64,000 bases of DNA from Nitrospirillum viridazoti CBAmc (GCF_000730165.1 NZ_CP022111.1:186001-250000); one strand, 5' to 3'; positions 8,105 to 17,775 are shown, counted from the first letter of the stretch. Numbers and translations are program-made. Notes: generated by a model from the sequence alone, not told the origin.

Positions 8105-11100
8105 TTGCCCCGTCCGACCCCGCCCATTCCCCCCGCCGAGGTGCCTTCCGAGGCGCCGACCGGGACGCAGGCGTACGGCCCCGAGGGTGGCGGCGAACGA
8201 GGGGACGTAGGCCTGCGCGTGCCGGGGCGGCGCCCGCCCGACCCCATCGCGCCGCCCCCGCCCAAGCCGCCGCGCAAGCGCCGGGGCATGATCGGCCACA
8301 CCGCCCTGGTCATCCTGGAACTGGCGGCCGGCCTGCTGCTGGTGATCCTGGTCACGGCAGGCCTTCTGACCTGGCGCCTCAGCCGGGGGCCCATGCCCAT
8401 CTCCTGGTTCGCGCCCTATCTTGAGCAGGCGGTGAATTCCGGCGGCACCGTCCACATTTCCGTCCACAAGGTGCTGCTGGCCAGGGCGCCCAAGGGCGCC
8501 ACGGTGGAAATCCTGGCCGACGACGTGGTGCTGACCGGCACTGGCGGCGCCACCGTGGCGACGCTGCCGGAATTCCGCGTGGCCCTGTCGGTGCCGGCGC
8601 TGCTGCACGGCCGCCTGGCGCCCACCCGTATCGTGCTGGTGCGCCCCCGGCTGAATGCCATCCGCGAGGTCGACGGGCGTTTCCGCCTGGCGCTGATGTC
8701 GGATGACGACACCGACGACGGCAACGACTTCATGGCGGACCTGATCACGGCGCTGAAGCGGCCGCCGGATCCATTGGAACCCCTGGGCGCGCTCACCAAG
8801 CTGGTGGTGTCCGAGGCGCGGCTGTCGGTGGATAACCGCCAGCTGGGCCTGGTGTGGTCCGCCCCCCGGGCCGACATCTCCCTGACCCGCGACCGACGGG
8901 GCATCAGCGGCAACGCCCAGCTGGTGGTGGACCTGGGCGGGCACATGACGCAGGTGGCGGCCGACCTGGGCTATCGCCTGGCCGACGGCACCGTCAGCGC
9001 CGTGGCCCATTTCTCCGGCGTCAGCCCGGCAGACCTGGCGCGCATCACCCGCGCGTCCGACGGCGTGCTGGCGGCGGTGGGCGGCATCGACATGCCCCTG
9101 GCCGGCACGGTGACGCTGGACCTCGCCTCCGACTTCTCCCCCCGCATCTTCGACGTGGCGCTCAGCGGCACGGCCGGCACCGTCACCCTGCCGGGCCGGC
9201 TGAAGGCGCCGCTGGCGGTGGCCAACCTGGATTTGCAGGCGCGGCTGGAGCCAGGGGGCCTGATCCTGAACCACCTGAACCTGACCCTGCCCGGGTCCGG
9301 CGGGCCCGCGCCGGCGTCCACCGTCATGCTGACGGGCAAGGGGGTGAAGCGGGACGACGGCAGCTATCGCGTGACCCTGGCCACCGAGGTCAAGTCCGTG
9401 CCGCTGAACGCACTGGACGCGCTGTGGCCCCTGGACGCCCTGCCCAAGCCGCGCGCCTGGATCATGCAGAACCTATCGGACGGCGCCTTCGACAAGGTCA
9501 CCTTCAATTTTGAAGGTAACGCCCCGGCCGACCTGTCGGACATGGTGCCCAGCCGCATGATGGCCAACTTCACCTTCTCCGGCGCCACCGTGAACTACAT
9601 GGACGGCCTGCCCAAGGTGAAGGATGTGGGCGGCACCGCCACCTTCGACGGTGGGCACCTGGGCATCGAGCTGACGCGGGGCCGCCTGCTCGACTTGGCG
9701 CTGGGCACCTCGCGCCTGGATATCACCGGCTTGGACAAGACGGCGCAGAAGATGGAAATGACGCTGCCCGTCAGCGGCCCCATCTCCTCCGCGCTCACCG
9801 TCATCGACACCCCGCCCCTGGGCTATGCCAAGAAGGTGGGGCTGGTGCCGGCGACCGTGGCCGGCACGGCCGACATGACCCTGCGCTTCGACTTCCCGTT
9901 GGTCGCCACCCTGAAAATGGACCAGGTGAAGCTGGGCGTGCAGGCGCACCTGAAGAACGTGGCGGCCGACGGCATCGTCGCCGACATCAAGGCGTCGGAC
10001 GGCGACCTGAACCTGGTGCTGGACAACAAGGGCATGGACACCAACGGCACCGCCCGCCTGAACGGCATGCCGGCCCGCATCCTGTGGCGCGAGAACTTCC
10101 CGGCGGAGGCGCCCATCGGCACCCGTGTCGCCCTGCAGGCCACGGCCAACGACCGCGACCGCCAGCTGTTCCACCTGGATTTCCCCGACTGGGTGCGCGG
10201 CCCCGTGGGCGTCAACATGGTCTACACCAGGGACGCCCAGCATCAGGAGACCATCCTGGCCGACCTGGACCTGACCAAGTCGGCCCTGGCCGTATCCCTG
10301 ATGGACTGGCGCAAGGTGACGGGCGTGCCGGCCTCCGGCCATGTCGAGGTGGGTTTCGACCAGGGCCGGCCGCTGCACGTCACCCGCTTCCAGCTGAAGG
10401 CGGATGGGATGGAGGCGTCCGGCAGCATGGACCTGAAGCACGACTTCTCCATCGGCCATATCGCGGTCGACCGCTACCGCCAGGGGCGCACCGACGTGGC
10501 CATGACCGTGGACGTGGACGATGCGGGCGGCATGCGGATCAAGGCGGCCGGCCCCTCCATGGATGCGCGGCCCTTCCGCCGCTCCGCCAGCGGCGGCAGC
10601 AACGGCCGGCCCCTGACCGAGGCGGAACTGAAGGCCCTGGACGCGCGGCCGCCGCTGGACATCGATTTCAACTTCGACAAGGTGGTGACGGCCAACGGCG
10701 GGCGCGAGATCGGCGCCAGCAAGGGCCAGTTCGCCAGGCGGGGCCGCAGCTGGCGCTCCGTCGTGCTGGACAGCCGCATCGGGAAGGACAATGCCGGCCA
10801 CCTGGCCCTGCGCTATGTGCCGGACGGCAACGCCATGGCGCTGACCATCACCTCCGACGACGCGGGTGCGGCCCTGCAGCAGCTGGACGTGCTGGACCAT
10901 CTGCGCGGCGGCAAGCTGGTGGTGAAGGGCCACAGCACCCCCGGCGACCCGCATGAGGTGGTGGACGGCACCCTGGATGTCACCGACTACCAGGTAGTGG
11001 AGGCGCCGGTGATGGCGCGCCTGCTGTCGGCGGCCAGCTTCCAGGGCTTCTCCGATTTCATGAGCGGCGCCCCCATCACCTTTGCCAAGCTGGAAGGCGG

Positions 11101-11530
11101 CTTCCACTGGACCGACACCGGCGTCAGCTTCCACGACGTGCGTACCTCCGGCGCCGCCATCGGCCTGACCATGGAGGGGGAGATCAACCTCAACCGCGGC
11201 ATGGCCGACCTTCAGGGCACCATCGTGCCCTTCAGCACCTTCAACAAGCTGCTGGGCGCCATTCCCATCGTCGGCGACCTGCTGACGGGGGGGGAGGGGC
11301 AGGGCCTGCTGTCGGCCACGTACCGGGTGAAGGGCCCGCTGGACGACCTGGACGTGTCGGTCAATCCGCTGGCCGTGCTGGCCCCTGGCTTCCTGCGCAA
11401 CCTGTTCTTCCTGTCGCCCACGGATGAGGACGGCAAGCCGGAGGCGAAGCCCGCCCCCCGGAAGAAGCCGGCCAAGCCGGCATCCGACCCGGCATCGCCC
11501 GGCTCGGCAACACCCGACACGCCGAAGTAG
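8105..11530 (+). CDS. AsmA-like C-terminal domain protein (YhdP/TamB-related), inner-membrane anchored
   Basis: Large envelope protein of about 1140 residues. A Pro-rich cytoplasmic tail is followed by one membrane helix (LVILELAAGLLLVILVTAG) and a very long beta-rich repetitive region. It ends with an AsmA-like C-terminal block (GEINLNRGMADLQGTIVPF, then LLGAIPIVGDLL). Such proteins are thought to bridge inner and outer membrane and move phospholipids. The start is uncertain: the frame is open from 7910, but an ATG there would leave only 2 bp to the divergent glnE start. TTG 8105 follows GGAAG at 8091-8095 and keeps the Pro-rich tail; ATG 8288 is another option. Confidence 0.82.
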   Translation: MPRPTPPIPPAEVPSEAPTGTQAYGPEGGGERGDVGLRVPGRRPPDPIAPPPPKPPRKRRGMIGHTALVILELAAGLLLVILVTAGLLTWRLSRGPMPISWFAPYLEQAVNSGGTVHISVHKVLLARAPKGATVEILADDVVLTGTGGATVATLPEFRVALSVPALLHGRLAPTRIVLVRPRLNAIREVDGRFRLALMSDDDTDDGNDFMADLITALKRPPDPLEPLGALTKLVVSEARLSVDNRQLGLVWSAPRADISLTRDRRGISGNAQLVVDLGGHMTQVAADLGYRLADGTVSAVAHFSGVSPADLARITRASDGVLAAVGGIDMPLAGTVTLDLASDFSPRIFDVALSGTAGTVTLPGRLKAPLAVANLDLQARLEPGGLILNHLNLTLPGSGGPAPASTVMLTGKGVKRDDGSYRVTLATEVKSVPLNALDALWPLDALPKPRAWIMQNLSDGAFDKVTFNFEGNAPADLSDMVPSRMMANFTFSGATVNYMDGLPKVKDVGGTATFDGGHLGIELTRGRLLDLALGTSRLDITGLDKTAQKMEMTLPVSGPISSALTVIDTPPLGYAKKVGLVPATVAGTADMTLRFDFPLVATLKMDQVKLGVQAHLKNVAADGIVADIKASDGDLNLVLDNKGMDTNGTARLNGMPARILWRENFPAEAPIGTRVALQATANDRDRQLFHLDFPDWVRGPVGVNMVYTRDAQHQETILADLDLTKSALAVSLMDWRKVTGVPASGHVEVGFDQGRPLHVTRFQLKADGMEASGSMDLKHDFSIGHIAVDRYRQGRTDVAMTVDVDDAGGMRIKAAGPSMDARPFRRSASGGSNGRPLTEAELKALDARPPLDIDFNFDKVVTANGGREIGASKGQFARRGRSWRSVVLDSRIGKDNAGHLALRYVPDGNAMALTITSDDAGAALQQLDVLDHLRGGKLVVKGHSTPGDPHEVVDGTLDVTDYQVVEAPVMARLLSAASFQGFSDFMSGAPITFAKLEGGFHWTDTGVSFHDVRTSGAAIGLTMEGEINLNRGMADLQGTIVPFSTFNKLLGAIPIVGDLLTGGEGQGLLSATYRVKGPLDDLDVSVNPLAVLAPGFLRNLFFLSPTDEDGKPEAKPAPRKKPAKPASDPASPGSATPDTPK

Positions 11531-11587
11531 CAGGACTTTCCGGCCGGGTGCTATCCTGGCGCGGGATCATGGCGTTGGGGTGGGCTT

Positions 11588-12718
11588 ATGCTTGGTGGCG
11601 TGTCGGCGCTGGTTCGTCCTCATGATCCGGCAGACCTGGACCGGGCCTTCCTGGAAAAGCGGCGCCTGCACCTGCGCACTGGCCAGGCGGATGTTTTCGC
11701 CCGGCTGCTGCCCTGGTCGCTGATCAACGCCCAGGTGACGCTGGCCGGCCTGCACAACGGCCGCCTGCGCCTGGTCCGCTCCGGCCAGGATCTGCCCTAT
11801 GAGACGGTGGTGGGCCGGAACAAGGCGGGCCAGATGTTCCTCAAGACCGCCGCCCTACACGACCAGATCGGCCGGGGTCTCAGTCTGGCGCTGAACCACC
11901 TGCACCATGTTTCCCCCCGCATCGCCTCCCTGGTCGCGGCGGTGGAGCGGCGCTATCGCGTGCGCGGCGGCGCCAACGCCTATGTCAGTTTCCAGCGTGA
12001 GGGCGCCTTGGGGCCCCACTGGGACAACCACGACGTCATCATCCTGCAGATATGGGGGGAGAAGCGCTGGCACTGCCATGGCGTCCGCGCCGTCCATCCC
12101 CTGGTCAGCCGCAGCTATCCCACCGTGGCGGAGGCGGGGCCCGTGGAGTGGGAGGACACCTTGCGACCCGGTGACGTCCTGTACATCCCGCGCGGCGACA
12201 TCCACTGGGCCACGGTGGCGGAGGGCGGGCACTCCGTCCACCTGACCATCAACCTGGGCGGTCTGCGCGCCCGCGACATGCTGCGGGCCCTGGCCGGCCG
12301 GCTGGAGGGCGGCGAAGACGCCTTCCGGGAAGAGGTCATGGCCCTGGCCGATGAGGCGGCCACGCGCCGACAACTGGCGGTCCAGGCCGACCTGCTGCAT
12401 GGCGCGTTGGAACAGCCGGACGTGGCGGCGCTGTTCACCCAGCTGGATGCGGAGCGGGAAGCGTTCCAGCCCATGAACCTGGGCCTGGATCGCACCCTAT
12501 CGGACACCACGGAGATCCATCCCGCCGCGCGCGGCCCGGGGCCGGTTCCATCCAGACTGCCGCCGGATCAGCGGCGGGTGCTGACGCAGCTGCTGGCCAC
12601 GGACGGCGCCCGCCTGGGCGAGCTGAAGCGGGTCCTGGCGGATATGGAGGGTGCGGTGGTGGCCGATGCGGTCGCCGGCTTGGCCCGCGCCGGCCAGGTC
12701 TGGCTGTTCGACGACTGA
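11588..12718 (+). CDS. JmjC/cupin-fold 2-oxoglutarate oxygenase (ribosomal-oxygenase-like)
   Basis: 376-residue cytoplasmic protein of the cupin_4/JmjC class. The iron-binding core shows GPHWDNHDVIILQIWGEKRW, with a His/Asp pair, followed by RPGDVLYIPRGDIHWATVA, the usual second cupin motif. The C-terminal ~100 residues resemble the winged-helix region of bacterial ribosomal-protein hydroxylases (YcfD/RoxA type), so a protein substrate is possible but not shown. It starts 57 bp after the AsmA-like gene and is convergent with the acyl-CoA dehydrogenase (3-bp gap). Confidence 0.78.
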   Translation: MLGGVSALVRPHDPADLDRAFLEKRRLHLRTGQADVFARLLPWSLINAQVTLAGLHNGRLRLVRSGQDLPYETVVGRNKAGQMFLKTAALHDQIGRGLSLALNHLHHVSPRIASLVAAVERRYRVRGGANAYVSFQREGALGPHWDNHDVIILQIWGEKRWHCHGVRAVHPLVSRSYPTVAEAGPVEWEDTLRPGDVLYIPRGDIHWATVAEGGHSVHLTINLGGLRARDMLRALAGRLEGGEDAFREEVMALADEAATRRQLAVQADLLHGALEQPDVAALFTQLDAEREAFQPMNLGLDRTLSDTTEIHPAARGPGPVPSRLPPDQRRVLTQLLATDGARLGELKRVLADMEGAVVADAVAGLARAGQVWLFDD

Positions 12719-12721
12719 GCC

Positions 12722-13882
12722 TCAGCGGCCGCCTTTGGCGTCCCGGATCATGCTGCGGGCGATGACCAGCTGCTGGATCTGGCTGGTGCCCTCATAGATG
12801 CGGAACAGGCGGACGTCGCGGTAGAAGCGTTCCACCCCGTATTCGGCCATGTAGCCAGCACCGCCGTGGATCTGTACGGCGCGGTCGGCCACGCGGCCCA
12901 CCATCTCGGAACAGAACAGCTTGGTGCAGGCGGCCTCCGTGCCCACGTCGCGGCCCGCGTCGCGCTGGCGGGCGGTCTCCAACACCATGCAGCGGGCGGC
13001 GTAGGCTTCCGTCCGGCTGTCGGCCAGCATGGCCTGCACCAGCTGGAACTCGGCAATGGGCTGGCCGAACTGCTGCCGGTCCAGGGCGTAGGCCAGGCTG
13101 TCGCGGATCAGGCGCTCGGCTACGCCCACGCAGACAGCGCCGATGTGCAGGCGCCCCCGGTCCAGCACCTTCATGGCGGTACGGAAGCCCTGGCCCTCGC
13201 GCCCGCCGATGATGTTGGCCGCCGACACCCGCGCATCCTGGAACACCACGTCGGCGGTGTGACTGCCCTTCTGCCCCATCTTGCGGTCCGCCGGGCCGAC
13301 TGTGACGCCCGGGGTGCCGGCCTCGACCAGGAAGGCGGTGACGCCCTTGGCATCGCGGCTGGCGGGGTCGGTGCGGGCGAAGACGGTGAACAGGCCGGCA
13401 TGCGGCGCGTTGGTGATGAAGCGCTTGGTGCCGTTCAGCACGTAATGGTCGCCGTCGCGCCGGGCGCTGGTGCGCAGGGAACCGGCATCGGATCCCGCCT
13501 CCGGTTCCGTCAGGGCGAAGGCGCTGATCATCTCGCCGGCGGCCAGCTTCGGCAGGTAGTGCCGCTTCTGTTCCTCCGTCCCGTCGATGACCAGCCCTTG
13601 CGAGCCGATGCCGTTATTGGTGCCGATGAGGGAGCGGAAGGCCGGCGAGGTCTGGCCCAGTTCGAAGGCCACCTGCACCTCTTCCGCCATGGTCAGGCCC
13701 AGGCCGCCATACTCTTCGGGGATGGACAGGCCGAACAGGCCGAGATCCCGCATTTCGGCCACGATGTGCGGCGGAATGGCGTCATCCTCCGCCACCTGGT
13801 GTTCCAGGGGCACCAGCCGGTCGCGCACGAAGCGGCCCACGGTGTCCAGCAGCTGGCTCAGCGTCTCTTGATCCAAGGCCAT
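12722..13882 (-). CDS. Acyl-CoA dehydrogenase
   Basis: 386-residue FAD flavoprotein catalysing the first step of acyl-CoA beta-oxidation and passing electrons to ETF. Family signatures include ALTEPEAGSDAGSLRTSA (FAD/substrate binding), IHGGAGYMAEYGVERFYRD, and the C-terminal RIYEGTSQIQQ, whose Glu is the expected catalytic base. Length is standard. It is the second gene of a minus-strand operon, 12 bp downstream of the fused hydratase/dehydrogenase. Chain-length preference cannot be determined. Confidence 0.93.
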   Translation of the reverse strand: MALDQETLSQLLDTVGRFVRDRLVPLEHQVAEDDAIPPHIVAEMRDLGLFGLSIPEEYGGLGLTMAEEVQVAFELGQTSPAFRSLIGTNNGIGSQGLVIDGTEEQKRHYLPKLAAGEMISAFALTEPEAGSDAGSLRTSARRDGDHYVLNGTKRFITNAPHAGLFTVFARTDPASRDAKGVTAFLVEAGTPGVTVGPADRKMGQKGSHTADVVFQDARVSAANIIGGREGQGFRTAMKVLDRGRLHIGAVCVGVAERLIRDSLAYALDRQQFGQPIAEFQLVQAMLADSRTEAYAARCMVLETARQRDAGRDVGTEAACTKLFCSEMVGRVADRAVQIHGGAGYMAEYGVERFYRDVRLFRIYEGTSQIQQLVIARSMIRDAKGGR

Positions 13883-13894
13883 GGCAATCGCCCC

Positions 13895-16018
13895 TCAGTT
13901 CAGGCTGGCGAAGCCGTGGCCGTCGCGCACCAGGCGCTCCAGCAACGGCGAGGGTTGCCATTGCTTGGCGCCGCTGGCCTGGTGGAATTTGGTGATGGTG
14001 CCCAGGATGGTGCCGAGGCCCACCTGGTCGGCCCAGAACAGGGGACCGCCGCGCCAGGGGGGAAAGCCGTAGCCGTGGACCCAGATCATGTCGACGTCCA
14101 GGGCGCGGGCGGCCACCCCTTCCTCCAGGATCTTCGCTGCCTCGTTCACCATGACGTAGAGGCAGCGCTCCAGGATCTCCTGGTTGGTGACGGCGCGCGG
14201 GGTGATGCCTTTGGCGGCACGGTCCCGGGCGATCAGGTCGGCGGTAACCGGGTCAGGCAGGGGCGTGCGGCTGCCGGCCTCATAGCGGTAGATGCCGGCC
14301 CCCGTCTTCTGGCCGTAGCGGCCCTGTTCGGCCAGGCGGTCCAGCCAGCCGGGCGGCGGGGTGTCGGGGTCGCCGGCCTTGCGCCGCTCCTCCCGGATGC
14401 GCCAGCCCACGTCCAGCCCGGCCAGATCGCCCATGGCGAAGGGGCCCATGGGGAAGCCGAAGTCCGTCAGCACCCGGTCCACCTGGTCCGGTGCCGCCCC
14501 CTCGTCCACCAGGGCCGTGGCCTCGCGCGCCCGCTGGTGCAGCATGCGGTTGCCGACGAAGCCGTAGCAGACGCCCACGGCCACGCCCACCTTGCCGATG
14601 CGCCGCGCCACGTCCATGGCTGTCGCCAGCACGTCGGGCGCCGTTTCCCGGCCCCGCACCACCTCCAGCAGGCGCATGACGTTGGCCGGGCTGAAGAAAT
14701 GCAGGCCGGCCACGTCCTGCGGCCGGCTGGTCACGGCGGCGATGGCGTCGACGTCCAGGGTGCTGGTGTTGGTGGCCAGGATGGCGCCCGGCCGGCACAC
14801 CTGGTCCAGCCGGGTGAAGATCTGTTTCTTCAGATCCATGGACTCGAACACGGCCTCGACCACCAGGTCGGCGTCGGCCAGGTCGTCGTATGCCAGGCTG
14901 GGACGAATCAGGGTCAGGCGCGCGTCCGCCTCCTCCTGGCGCAGCCTGCCCTTGGCCACGCTGGCCTGATAGTTGCGGCGGATGGTGGCCAGGCCCCGAT
15001 CCAGCGCCTCCTGGGTCGTGTCCAGCAGCACGGTGGGGATGTGCGCGTTGGCGAAGCACATGGCGATGCCGCCACCCATGGTGCCGGCACCGATGACGCC
15101 CACGCGGTGCACCGGGCGGGGTGTCGCGTCAGCCGCCAGCCCCGGCACCTTGGCCACCGCGCGCTCGGCGAAGAAGGAATGGATCAGGCCCGCGCGCTGG
15201 GGACTGTTCATGCAGGCCAGGAACAGTTCCCGCTCCCGTTTCAGCCCCTCCGCCAGGGGCAGGGTGCAGGCCGCTTCCACCGCGTCGACGCAGCGGTGGG
15301 GGGCGAAGAGGTGGGGGGATTTTCGGGCCAGGTCGTCGCGGGCGGCGGAAAACAGCAAGGGGCTGACGGCGGCGATGCGGTCGCCGCGCGCGCCGGTGCG
15401 CCGGGGCATCAGGCCCTTGGCCCGCACCCGCTTGGCGAAGGCCAGGCCGGCGGCCAGGGGGTCAGGCTCCGCCGCCAGCCAATCGACCAGGCCGATGTCC
15501 AGGGCGGCGGCGGCCGTGACGGGATCGCCGCTGACGATCATCTCCAGCGCCTTGGCCGGGCCCACCAGGCGGGGCAGGCGCTGGGTGCCGCCGGCCCCCG
15601 GCAGCAGGCCCAGCTTCACCTCCGGCAGGCCCAGCCTGGTTCCCGGTAGCGCCACCCGGAAATGGCAGCCCAGCGCCACCTCCAGCCCGCCGCCCAAGGC
15701 CGTGCCGTGCAGCACGGCGATGACGGGCTTGGGGCTGGCCTCCAGCGCCGCCACCACATCGGACAGGAAGGGCACTAACGGCGCCTGGCCGAATTCGCGG
15801 ATGTCGGCGCCGGCCATGAAGGTGCGGCCGGCCGCCAGCAGGACCAGCAGGTCGGCCTCACCATCCGCTTGGCCCAAGGCCAGGGCGCGCAGCAGCCCGG
15901 CCCGCACAGCCTGGCCCAGCGCGTTCACGGGCGGCTGGTTGACGGTGATGATGCCGGTGCGGCCCTGGCGCTCATAGCGCACGGGGGTGCAGTCGGTGGC
16001 GATGCCGCTGGCGTCCAT
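13895..16018 (-). CDS. Fused enoyl-CoA hydratase/3-hydroxyacyl-CoA dehydrogenase (FadB/FadJ-like)
   Basis: 707-residue bifunctional beta-oxidation enzyme. Residues ~1-270 are a crotonase domain with the oxyanion-hole stretches AGADIREFG and GTALGGGLEVALGCHFR. From ~300 a Rossmann domain opens with VGVIGAGTMGGGIAMCFA, followed by two 3HCDH C-terminal domains. It hydrates trans-2-enoyl-CoA and oxidises the L-3-hydroxyacyl-CoA with NAD+. It leads the operon with the acyl-CoA dehydrogenase. Upstream lies a palindromic ATTCCG/CGGAAT cluster that may bind the nearby IclR regulator. Confidence 0.94.
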   Translation of the reverse strand: MDASGIATDCTPVRYERQGRTGIITVNQPPVNALGQAVRAGLLRALALGQADGEADLLVLLAAGRTFMAGADIREFGQAPLVPFLSDVVAALEASPKPVIAVLHGTALGGGLEVALGCHFRVALPGTRLGLPEVKLGLLPGAGGTQRLPRLVGPAKALEMIVSGDPVTAAAALDIGLVDWLAAEPDPLAAGLAFAKRVRAKGLMPRRTGARGDRIAAVSPLLFSAARDDLARKSPHLFAPHRCVDAVEAACTLPLAEGLKRERELFLACMNSPQRAGLIHSFFAERAVAKVPGLAADATPRPVHRVGVIGAGTMGGGIAMCFANAHIPTVLLDTTQEALDRGLATIRRNYQASVAKGRLRQEEADARLTLIRPSLAYDDLADADLVVEAVFESMDLKKQIFTRLDQVCRPGAILATNTSTLDVDAIAAVTSRPQDVAGLHFFSPANVMRLLEVVRGRETAPDVLATAMDVARRIGKVGVAVGVCYGFVGNRMLHQRAREATALVDEGAAPDQVDRVLTDFGFPMGPFAMGDLAGLDVGWRIREERRKAGDPDTPPPGWLDRLAEQGRYGQKTGAGIYRYEAGSRTPLPDPVTADLIARDRAAKGITPRAVTNQEILERCLYVMVNEAAKILEEGVAARALDVDMIWVHGYGFPPWRGGPLFWADQVGLGTILGTITKFHQASGAKQWQPSPLLERLVRDGHGFASLN

Positions 16019-16103
16019 AGGGTTCTCCCTCCCTCAAGGCGCCTGGTTGGGTCGGCGCCATCCGGCAGGACAGTATCAAAGCGCCGATGCATTGCAATAT
16101 CTG

Positions 16104-16130
16104 CGGAATATAATTCCGTATAACGGAATT
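16104..16130. promoter_or_regulatory. Overlapping palindromes upstream of the beta-oxidation operon (IclR-like operator candidate)
   Basis: Two overlapping perfect dyads: CGGAAT-ATA-ATTCCG (16104-16118) and AATTCCGT-ATA-ACGGAATT (16112-16130), sharing one half-site. They lie 86-112 bp upstream of the fused hydratase/dehydrogenase start, in an A/T-rich patch of otherwise GC-rich DNA. TTCCG-N5-CGGAA layouts fit IclR-family operators, and an IclR gene lies 2 kb away. The regulator assignment is inference. Confidence 0.55.
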
Positions 16131-16204
16131 TATGGTGCGCCGGGCGGGATTACAATGCCTTGGCCCTCTCGATCCGTTCCGGGCGCCGTTCCCTGTCGGT
16201 CGGA

Positions 16205-16888
16205 TCAGGTCGGATTGGAAAACGGCTTCGCCGCGGCTTTTGGGGGGAGGGCCGGAGGGACCGTTTGCGGGGCGGTGGCCTCGGGTGGTGGAGTGTCGTC
16301 CTGCCAGGCCACCCAGAAGCGGACGGTGGTCCGCCGCCGCGTTTCGGCCCGCTTGTTCATGAGGGTCAGGGTCAGGATCCGGTTGCCATCCTGCAGGGTG
16401 CCGCTGTACTCGCTGCCTGTGTACATGCTGTCGCCGACGAAGGTGGCGACCCCGTCGCCGCAGACATAGCGGGCGCATTCGCCCATGGGCGCCCCATCCT
16501 GCGAGATGCCGCAATAGATGGCGACGACCTGGGCGGTCCCGGGCAGTTCCACGAACAGGTTCTCTTCACCTCCCGGGCGGATGGCCGTTCGTGTCTGCGC
16601 CTCCGTCACCCGCACGCCGGGGGCGCCCAGGTCCCGCGCCATGCGGTTCCGGCCCTGGTAATCGTTCCAGGCCTGGCAGAAGGGATAGTCCACGACGTTG
16701 GCGCCCCGGAAATAACCGGGGTTGGTGGGCAACCCCGCCTGCCGCCACCAGGGGTCCGGTATCGAGGCCGTCATCAGGCCATAGACCAGGCTGACGGACA
16801 GCGCGGCCGAAATCAGGGACACCAGCAGCCGGCTCATGAGCGCGACGGGCAGCGGCATCTGGGCCTCCAGCGACAAATTCGCGTGCAT
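16205..16888 (-). CDS. Membrane-anchored protein of unknown function, PadR-unit paralogue 2
   Basis: 227 residues: a short cytoplasmic start, one membrane helix (~residues 15-40), then an extracytoplasmic domain. The domain shares an unusual set of blocks with the protein encoded just upstream: PWW-x-x-AGL, PG-x-FRG-x-N, DYP-x-CQAW-x-DYQGR, ARDL-x-x-PGV-x-VTE and AIYCGIS. A Pro/Ala-rich tail ends the protein. ATG 16888 is preceded by AAGGAAGC, which settles the start although the frame is open upstream. No known family is recognised. A dyad shared with the padR promoter lies 25-45 bp upstream of the start. Confidence 0.72.
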   Translation of the reverse strand: MHANLSLEAQMPLPVALMSRLLVSLISAALSVSLVYGLMTASIPDPWWRQAGLPTNPGYFRGANVVDYPFCQAWNDYQGRNRMARDLGAPGVRVTEAQTRTAIRPGGEENLFVELPGTAQVVAIYCGISQDGAPMGECARYVCGDGVATFVGDSMYTGSEYSGTLQDGNRILTLTLMNKRAETRRRTTVRFWVAWQDDTPPPEATAPQTVPPALPPKAAAKPFSNPT

Positions 16889-16912
16889 GGCTGCTGCTTC
16901 CTTTAGTTTATT

Positions 16913-16930
16913 ACACAATGTAGAAGAAAT
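16913..16930. promoter_or_regulatory. PadR-type operator candidate, site 1
   Basis: Read on the minus strand this is ATTTCTTCTACATTGTGT, directly upstream of the 16888 gene. It matches 16 of 18 positions of site 2 ahead of padR and contains the near-palindrome ACAWTGT. A shared site at both promoters of one small locus, next to a PadR gene, suggests autoregulation plus control of the paralogue. Confidence 0.55.
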
Positions 16931-16971
16931 GGTGTGCCCCATCAGGAAGGGCGAAGGAGGAGGGCGGGAAT

Positions 16972-17772
16972 TCAAGGGACGCTGGTGTCGTCGCCGCGCC
17001 AGGCGATCCAGAAATGACCGGTGACGCCGTCTTCGGGGGCGGCGGAGCGGGTCGACATGGCCAAGGTCAGGACACGGCCTTTGACGTAGGCGCTATCCTC
17101 GACGAAAGCCGACACACCGGTGCCGCAGCCGCCACGGGAACACTCTTCGACGGCCGCTTTCCCTGCGCCCGGCCGGCTGATGCCGCAGTAGATGGCGGTC
17201 ACCTTGGCCGCCTGGGGCAGCAGGATGGCCAGATCCTGCTCCGCGCCTTGGCGCACCGCGCCCCGGGTGGTGACCTCGGTCACGTGGACGCCGGGCCCGC
17301 GCAGGTCACGCGCCAGGCGGCTGCGGCCCTGATAGTCGGTCCAGGCCTGGCAGACGGGGTAATCGGGCAGGTTGAAACCCCTGAACTGGCCAGGATAGCT
17401 GTGCAGGCCGGCCCGCATCCACCAGGGGGTGGGCACCAGCACCGACATCATGGCGTAGCAGACGGCGAAGGCCACGGCGATCGTGGCCAGCGATTGCAGC
17501 AGCCGGCCCCGGTCCAGGAAGCGCAGCAGCACTAGGTTCTCCAGCCGCCGGCTGGCGATGGCCAGGATGCTTGAGGCGATGTCGCGGCGATAGCGGCTCA
17601 GGGCGGCGTCCGGCCCCAGGAACGCCAAGGCGTTGACGTAGGATTCCTCCAGATCGCCCATGCGATCCTCCACCTCCTCGGGGGTGGCCACCATCATCAG
17701 GCAAAGGCGGGGGAACAGGGGCAGGACGGTTGGGGTGACGACGGCGATGCTGTTTTCGGACGGCGTCGTCAT
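16972..17772 (-). CDS. Membrane protein of unknown function, PadR-unit paralogue 1
   Basis: 266 residues. The N-terminal ~85 residues look cytoplasmic and contain EEVEDRMGDLEESYVNALAFLG and RYRRDIASSILAIASRRLE. This kind of stretch is often found in proteins encoded beside PadR regulators. A membrane helix follows (LQSLATIAVAFAVCYAMMSVLV), then the same extracytoplasmic domain as the 16205-16888 product (DYPVCQAWTDYQGRSRLARDL, VTAIYCGIS). The start lies 3 bp after the padR stop, so the two are translationally linked. Function unknown; conserved Cys in CQAW and CGIS could pair in the periplasm. Confidence 0.75.
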   Translation of the reverse strand: MTTPSENSIAVVTPTVLPLFPRLCLMMVATPEEVEDRMGDLEESYVNALAFLGPDAALSRYRRDIASSILAIASRRLENLVLLRFLDRGRLLQSLATIAVAFAVCYAMMSVLVPTPWWMRAGLHSYPGQFRGFNLPDYPVCQAWTDYQGRSRLARDLRGPGVHVTEVTTRGAVRQGAEQDLAILLPQAAKVTAIYCGISRPGAGKAAVEECSRGGCGTGVSAFVEDSAYVKGRVLTLAMSTRSAAPEDGVTGHFWIAWRGDDTSVP

Positions 17773-17775
17773 GGC

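Noticed and set aside
12866-15649. Long plus-strand frame opposite the acyl-CoA dehydrogenase and fused FadB-type gene
   Set aside because: Antisense shadow without ribosome site or family signature.
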